The position numbers and the translations under genes are program-made. The notes beneath the pieces were generated by a model. That model was not told the DNA's origin. It saw nothing but the letters and a program-made list of their open reading frames with translations, and did no database searches. From the NCBI GenBank assembly GCA_045535095.1, contig JAZSKY010000055.1:1-9182 (forward strand): 9,182 bases of DNA. Direction: 5' to 3'. The stretch is from SIG672 sp045535095 (lineage in GTDB: Bacteria > Bacillota > Clostridia > Oscillospirales > CAG-272). Below are positions 5,776 through 9,182 of the stretch, one piece after another. How positions within the stretch are numbered: position 1 is the first letter of the stretch; each line of letters opens with the position of its first letter.

Positions 5776-5945
5776 GTGATATTCCGACTTTGTCGGAGTG
5801 ATATTATTGCTATCGCAATAGTGATATTGAAGCCTTACGGCTTCAGTGATATTTTATTCGCCATAAAACTCGCGCAGCGAATATCACTCGTCGTAAGACG
5901 AATATCACTGCGAAGCAATAGAACTCGCCGAAGGCGAATAAAACT
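5775..5945. repeat. Symmetric array of short hairpins joined by 9-nt AGTGATATT linkers
   Basis: Four exact copies of AGTGATATT occur at 5775-5783, 5797-5805, 5820-5828 and 5845-5853. In the right half the same linker is inverted: CATAAAACT (5862-5870), AATATCACT (5880-5888 and 5901-5909), AATAGAACT (5917-5925) and AATAAAACT (5937-5945). Between linkers are small stems that all differ in sequence: CCGAC-TTT-GTCGG, ATTGC-TATC-GCAAT, GAAGCC-TTAC-GGCTTC on the left; TCGC-GCA-GCGA, CGTC-GTAA-GACG, TGC-GAA-GCA and TCGCC-GAA-GGCGA on the right. A central TTTTAT/ATAAAA hairpin (5852-5868) is the hinge. Spacing between linkers is 16-25 nt. It is not a CRISPR array. It lies upstream of the four-helix-bundle promoter and after the VOC-gene terminator. 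Confidence 0.93.
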
Positions 5946-5946
5946 G

Positions 5947-5974
5947 GCGTGATACTCCGTTAAGAGTATCACGC
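5947..5974 (-). terminator. Terminator of the scfB-decarboxylase-VOC operon
   Basis: GCGTGATACTC (5947-5957) and GAGTATCACGC (5964-5974) form a perfect 11-bp stem with a 6-nt loop, starting 20 nt after the VOC stop codon. On the minus strand it is followed by CAGTTTTATT. That T-rich tail is the first linker of the hairpin array, so terminator and array are joined; the stem itself also contains GTGATA, a fragment of the linker. Confidence 0.75.
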
Positions 5975-5993
5975 TAAACCATCGGATTTTTAT

Positions 5994-6392
5994 TTATTTA
6001 GCCGTGAAAAATTCAACGCTCTCGCCCACGGGTCCGTTGCAGAAAGCGATTCTTGCAGGGTAGGGCGGATTTGATGCGATAACTATGTTGCGAGGCTCCA
6101 TTGTTATTTCGTAGCCCGCTTTTCTTACCGCTTCAACGCAGTCGTCCACGCTTTCAACCGCAAATGCTATGTGACGGAGCGCGCCCTCGGAAAGAATATC
6201 GGGTGCGTTTGAGAATATCTCTAAAAGTCCTGCGCCCGTATCGAGCATAGCGCCGAGATTTTCTCCCTCTCCCCAGCTTCTGACGATGGGAAGTCCGAGT
6301 ATTTCGTGATAAAACTCAAGCGTTTTGCTGTAGTTTTCAAGTCCCTTTGCCTTGAGTGCGATGTGATGAATTCCTGTAATTTTAGGTGCCAT
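5994..6392 (-). CDS. VOC-superfamily (glyoxalase-like) metalloprotein
   Basis: A 132-residue protein with two paired beta-alpha-beta-beta-beta modules (about 5-62 and 70-130), the vicinal-oxygen-chelate fold. The four expected metal ligands are in place: His10 (IHHIAL), Glu58 (LLEIF), His74 (LRHIAFAV) and Glu127 (SVEFF). This pattern is shared by glyoxalase I and methylmalonyl-CoA epimerase-type members, so it should be a metal-dependent enzyme rather than a bleomycin-type binder, though the substrate cannot be read. AAAGGCGG precedes the ATG by about 5 nt and lies in the 15-nt gap after the decarboxylase stop, indicating cotranscription. It is the last gene of the operon. Confidence 0.92.
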   Translation of the reverse strand: MAPKITGIHHIALKAKGLENYSKTLEFYHEILGLPIVRSWGEGENLGAMLDTGAGLLEIFSNAPDILSEGALRHIAFAVESVDDCVEAVRKAGYEITMEPRNIVIASNPPYPARIAFCNGPVGESVEFFTAK

Positions 6393-6407
6393 ATTTGCCG
6401 CCTTTCA

Positions 6408-7748
6408 TTATGCTTTTTCCACGCATCTTACTTTTTCAATACCGTAATACTTAAACACTTCGATTGCTTTTTCGTCGATCTCCTCGCCGCAGACGACTAT
6501 CGGAATGGCGGGAGGGCAGGAGACGCTTGCGAGCGCGAGTGTTTTGCCGAGCGCATCGCAGATACCGTACTGCGCGCTTTGCGACATCGTTGCCTCTCTT
6601 ATCGAAAGTACGCGCTTCGGCGTGCCGAGAGAGGGCATTTTTTCGTCGATTTTCTCTCTTATGGGAATATTTACGAGAGCTTTTTTGACTCTTGCAAGCT
6701 CATCGTCCGAGTTTTCGGGAGTGAGCATCATAACGAGAAAATCTCTGTCCGAAAATTCGCAGACGATATTTTCTTTTTTCAAAATATCGGCAAGCTCCTC
6801 ACCCGTATATCCGTAGTCCTTGGGGGCAAGAGTTATCTTGAGCGGCTCGATGCCGATAAGGGTATATCCCGCATTCGAAAGATCGTTTTTCAGATCTTCA
6901 ACCTTTTTTGAAAAGACCGAAAGTCTCTCGCGATAGGAGTTTGCAAGATATTTGTTTGCAAGGTCAAGCGACTGCATTATGAGATAGGAGGGACTCGTCG
7001 ATGCAAAAAGGGACATCGCACTGTCCGCCATTTCGCAGAAAAGACTGTCCGCATTTTTCGAGACGTGAAGATATGCGCCGCCCGTCAGAACGGGGAGAGT
7101 TTTGTGAGCCGAGTCGGCACACATATCTGCTCCGAGCGCTATCGGGTGGATAGGATCTTCAAGGAAATTCAGATACGCGCCGTGCGCGTTGTCAACGAGA
7201 AGAAGCACGCCGTGCTTCTTGCAGACTGCCGAGAGTCCCTTTATATCCGAGACGTTTCCGAGATAGTCGGGACTTGTGATATATACGGCGGAAGCCCCGC
7301 TCTCGCAAAGAAATTTGTCGAGAGCGTCGGGTGTTATTTCACATTTAACGATGCTGTCACACTCTTTCGGAAATATCCATTTCACGTCAAGATCGAGGAG
7401 TGCCGCGGCGCCGATAAAGACCTTGTGCGCGTTTCTCCCCGCGGCAATTATCGGCTTTTTGCCGACCTTTTTCGCGTGGAGGAGGGCAAGGTAGAGCATC
7501 GCGCGAATTACAAGCGAGGATCCCTCGGTCGAATAGAGAGTGCGCGCGGTGTTAAAGAGGGACGCCGCGTTTTCCTCGCTCTTTTTTATTATTCCGCTCG
7601 GCGAATAAAGTACGTCCGCGCCCTCTATTTCGGTGAGGTCGAGCGCTTCAAGTCCGAGCAGGGAAGATCCCTTGTGACCCGGCATGTGCGCGCGCAGAGA
7701 CTTTTCGTCTGCGTACTTTTTGACAAAATCGTATATCGGAGTGTCCAT
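6408..7748 (-). CDS. Orn/Lys/Arg decarboxylase-family PLP enzyme
   Basis: A 446-residue fold-type I PLP enzyme of the short Orn/Lys/Arg decarboxylase group (YaaO-like). The start at 7748 is chosen because MDTPIYDFVKKY is the usual N-terminus and the ATG lies 1 nt after the scfB stop codon; the purine-rich GGAAGAAG at the end of scfB can serve as its ribosome binding site. RAHMPGHKG (19-27) and YSTEGSS (72-78) are family signatures. VDNAHGAY (185-192) provides the PLP-contacting Asp186 and His189, and ADSAHKTLP (211-219) holds the Schiff-base Lys216. The C-terminal part carries the GTPKR motif and the family's small terminal domain. It probably removes CO2 from a basic amino acid to give a polyamine precursor; arginine, lysine and ornithine cannot be told apart here. 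Why it is fused transcriptionally to a peptide maturase is unknown. Confidence 0.93.
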   Translation of the reverse strand: MDTPIYDFVKKYADEKSLRAHMPGHKGSSLLGLEALDLTEIEGADVLYSPSGIIKKSEENAASLFNTARTLYSTEGSSLVIRAMLYLALLHAKKVGKKPIIAAGRNAHKVFIGAAALLDLDVKWIFPKECDSIVKCEITPDALDKFLCESGASAVYITSPDYLGNVSDIKGLSAVCKKHGVLLLVDNAHGAYLNFLEDPIHPIALGADMCADSAHKTLPVLTGGAYLHVSKNADSLFCEMADSAMSLFASTSPSYLIMQSLDLANKYLANSYRERLSVFSKKVEDLKNDLSNAGYTLIGIEPLKITLAPKDYGYTGEELADILKKENIVCEFSDRDFLVMMLTPENSDDELARVKKALVNIPIREKIDEKMPSLGTPKRVLSIREATMSQSAQYGICDALGKTLALASVSCPPAIPIVVCGEEIDEKAIEVFKYYGIEKVRCVEKA

Positions 7749-7749
7749 T

Positions 7750-9129
7750 TTATTCTTCTTCCATCTTTGCCGCTTCGAGCATAATGGCACATTCCATTCT
7801 CTTGCGGAAAAGCTCACAGCCGTACTTGTAAACGCCGTTTACCGAGCCGGTTGCGTGGTATGCGTTTGCCGCGCATCCGCCCGAGCAGTAAAGCTTTGCC
7901 CAGCAGTCGGCACATTCGGGACGGGTGTAAACGTTGCACTTTCCGAACTCTTCCTGCGTTTTAATATTCGTAACGCCGCTCCAGATGTCGCCGAGTCTGA
8001 ATTTTTCGTCGCCGACGAACTGGTGGCAAGGGTAAAGGTCGCCCCACGGGGTGACTGCCATATATTCCGTGCCCGAGCCGCAGCCCGAAACTCTCTTGTA
8101 GATGCAGGGACCGCCTTTTAAGTCGATCATGTAGTGGTAGAAGGTGAAGGGTCTGCCCTCGCGGTGACGCTTCAGCATAAGCTCGGCAAGTCTCTCGTAC
8201 TGATCGAGAACGATAGGAAGGTCTGCGTCTGTGAGTGCGGACTTGTCCTCGGGAGCGCAAACGACAGGCTCCATACTAAGCTCGGTAAAGCCAAGCTCGA
8301 GCATCTTTTCAACATCCTTCAGAAAATCGGGATTTGCGTGCGTGAACGTGCCGCGCATATAGTAGTTTTTGCCGCCGCGCGCCTCAACGAGCTTCTGGAA
8401 TTTGGGTACGATACGCTCCCAGCTTCCGTTTCCTGCGTAGTCAACGCGATAGCGGTCGTGAATTTCCTTTCGTCCGTCGAGACTGAGCACTACGTTGCTC
8501 ATCTCGCGGTTTGAAAAGTCGATAACGTCGTCGTCAATGAGAAGTCCGTTTGTGGTAAGAGTGAAGCGGAAGTTCTTGCCGCACTCCTTTTCTCTCTCTC
8601 GTGCGTATTTGACGAGTTCTTTGAGCATATCGAAATTCATGAGAGGCTCGCCGCCGAAGAAATCGACCTCGAGGTTGCGTCTGCCCTCGGAATTTTCGAT
8701 AAGGAAATCGAGCGCGCGCTTTGCAACATCGAGCGACATTATCGCTCTCTCGCCGTGATATTTGCCCTGACTTGCAAAGCAGTATTCACAGTTGAGGTTG
8801 CAGGTGTGCGCAACGTGGAGACAGAGCGCCTTGACAACGCCTGACGTCTTTTTCTTGAGGGTGTCAGCCATAGGGGCAAAGGTATCGGGAGTAAAGAGCT
8901 TGCCTGCCTCTTTGAGAGATTCTATCTGGGAGAGGCACTCGATAATTTCTTCACGGGTGACGTCCTCGCGACTCGGATACTTTGCGAGTATCTCCGAGAT
9001 AATTTCTTCCTTTTCCTTGCTTTCGTAAGCGGTGATGATGTCGTACGCTACCTCGTCCACTACGTGTACGGATCCCGAGAAAATGTCGAGTACGATGTTC
9101 ATTCCGCCAAGCTTGTATGCGTGTATCAT
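7750..9129 (-). CDS. scfB: SCIFF peptide maturase, radical SAM/SPASM thioether-forming enzyme
   Basis: A 459-residue radical SAM enzyme closely matching the SCIFF maturase family (TIGR03974; CteB is a studied member). These enzymes link Cys thiols to carbons of neighbouring residues in a short Cys-rich peptide (SCIFF, six cysteines in forty-five residues), giving a ranthipeptide. Residues 1 to about 90 form the peptide-recognition region, opening with MIHAYKLGG and SGSVHVVDEVAYD. The radical SAM motif CNLNCEYC has Cys110, 114 and 117, with GGEP at 159-162. The C-terminal SPASM domain is Cys-rich: Cys342, 350, 368, 398, 406, 409, 415, 419, 438 and 447, enough for two auxiliary iron-sulfur clusters. 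The precursor gene, normally just upstream, would lie beyond the right edge. The enzyme is cytoplasmic and heads the operon in this window. Confidence 0.96.
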   Translation of the reverse strand: MIHAYKLGGMNIVLDIFSGSVHVVDEVAYDIITAYESKEKEEIISEILAKYPSREDVTREEIIECLSQIESLKEAGKLFTPDTFAPMADTLKKKTSGVVKALCLHVAHTCNLNCEYCFASQGKYHGERAIMSLDVAKRALDFLIENSEGRRNLEVDFFGGEPLMNFDMLKELVKYAREREKECGKNFRFTLTTNGLLIDDDVIDFSNREMSNVVLSLDGRKEIHDRYRVDYAGNGSWERIVPKFQKLVEARGGKNYYMRGTFTHANPDFLKDVEKMLELGFTELSMEPVVCAPEDKSALTDADLPIVLDQYERLAELMLKRHREGRPFTFYHYMIDLKGGPCIYKRVSGCGSGTEYMAVTPWGDLYPCHQFVGDEKFRLGDIWSGVTNIKTQEEFGKCNVYTRPECADCWAKLYCSGGCAANAYHATGSVNGVYKYGCELFRKRMECAIMLEAAKMEEE

Positions 9130-9130
9130 A

Positions 9131-9150
9131 ACTGTTTACAGTATCCTTTT
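9131..9150 (-). promoter_or_regulatory. scfB ribosome binding site with intervening palindrome
   Basis: The only good Shine-Dalgarno sequence, AAAAGGA (9150-9144), is 14 nt from the scfB ATG, longer than usual. Twelve of those bases are the palindrome ACTGTTTACAGT (9131-9142). Folding it would shorten the effective spacing. The remaining 32 nt to the window end show no complete feature. Confidence 0.5.
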
Positions 9151-9182
9151 AAGTAAAGTTTTTGAAAGAGCCCGAGAAAACT

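Noticed and set aside
5775..5945. CRISPR array
   Set aside because: Linkers are only 9 nt, the intervening segments are 7-16 nt and self-complementary, and orientation flips midway; none of this fits CRISPR repeats and spacers.
5775..5945. Tandem Rho-independent terminators
   Set aside because: Stems are only 3-6 bp and are followed by mixed linker sequence, not T runs; only the separate 11-bp stem at 5947-5974 is terminator-like.
7065..7784. Plus-strand open frame of 239 codons
   Set aside because: It lies antisense to the decarboxylase gene, whose motifs and coupling are clear; Arg/Val-rich composition is typical of a shadow frame.
7749..7817. 23-residue N-terminal extension of the decarboxylase
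   Set aside because: It lies inside the scfB 3' end in another frame; the ATG at 7748 fits the family start.
9150..9182. Terminator between a precursor gene and scfB
   Set aside because: GAGCCCGAG near the right edge could be one arm of a hairpin, but the other arm would lie beyond the window.

Overview
The window looks like chromosomal DNA of an anaerobic member of the Clostridia (Bacillota), probably a gut-type lineage. The grounds are strong AGGAGG-like ribosome binding sites, TTGACA/TATAAT-type promoters, a SCIFF-peptide maturase (a clostridial hallmark), a YwlG-family protein and Gram-positive-style envelope proteins. Species cannot be fixed from the sequence. Most genes are about 50-55% GC by eye; the stretch from about 4,670 to 5,990 is clearly more AT-rich (hand counts: 20/60 G+C at 5041-5100 and 23/60 at 5521-5580, against 33/60 at 7441-7500).

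Layout. 1-182: gene-free, with several small palindromes. 183-1238 (-): membrane-anchored VanY/M15-like protein whose second catalytic motif is missing. 1368-1805 (-): RNase HI. 1939-2919 (+): sugar-1-phosphate nucleotidyltransferase with a left-handed beta-helix tail, ending in a terminator. 3044-3586 (+): YwlG/UPF0340 protein. 3643-4653 (-): a GH38 alpha-mannosidase-like gene that keeps both ends but lacks most of its middle. A shared hairpin terminator separates the last two. 4870-5725 (-): an AT-rich pair, a four-helix-bundle (S23/IVP-like) gene followed by an Ap4A-hydrolase-like Nudix gene. 5775-5945: an unusual array of short hairpins next to the promoter of that pair. 5994-9129 (-): an operon-like run of SCIFF maturase (scfB), Orn/Lys/Arg decarboxylase-family protein and VOC-family metalloprotein, with gaps of 1 and 15 nt and a terminator at its end.

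How the parts may work together. The scfB-decarboxylase-VOC run is translationally tight and reads toward lower coordinates. The SCIFF precursor would be expected upstream of scfB, beyond the right edge, and is not seen. rnhA and the VanY-like gene are co-oriented but each has a good promoter of its own.

The most interesting object is the array at 5775-5945. It is built from a 9-nt linker (AGTGATATT and variants) alternating with small hairpins whose stem sequences all differ. The left half carries the linker in one orientation and the right half carries it inverted, around a central hinge hairpin. It directly abuts a near-perfect promoter (TTGACT-17-TATAAT) driving the four-helix-bundle gene, a family related to proteins encoded in 23S rRNA intervening sequences and to the Avd protein of diversity-generating retroelements. 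Array, small nucleic-acid-binding-type protein and AT-rich composition together suggest an acquired element, but mobility and function are inference only.
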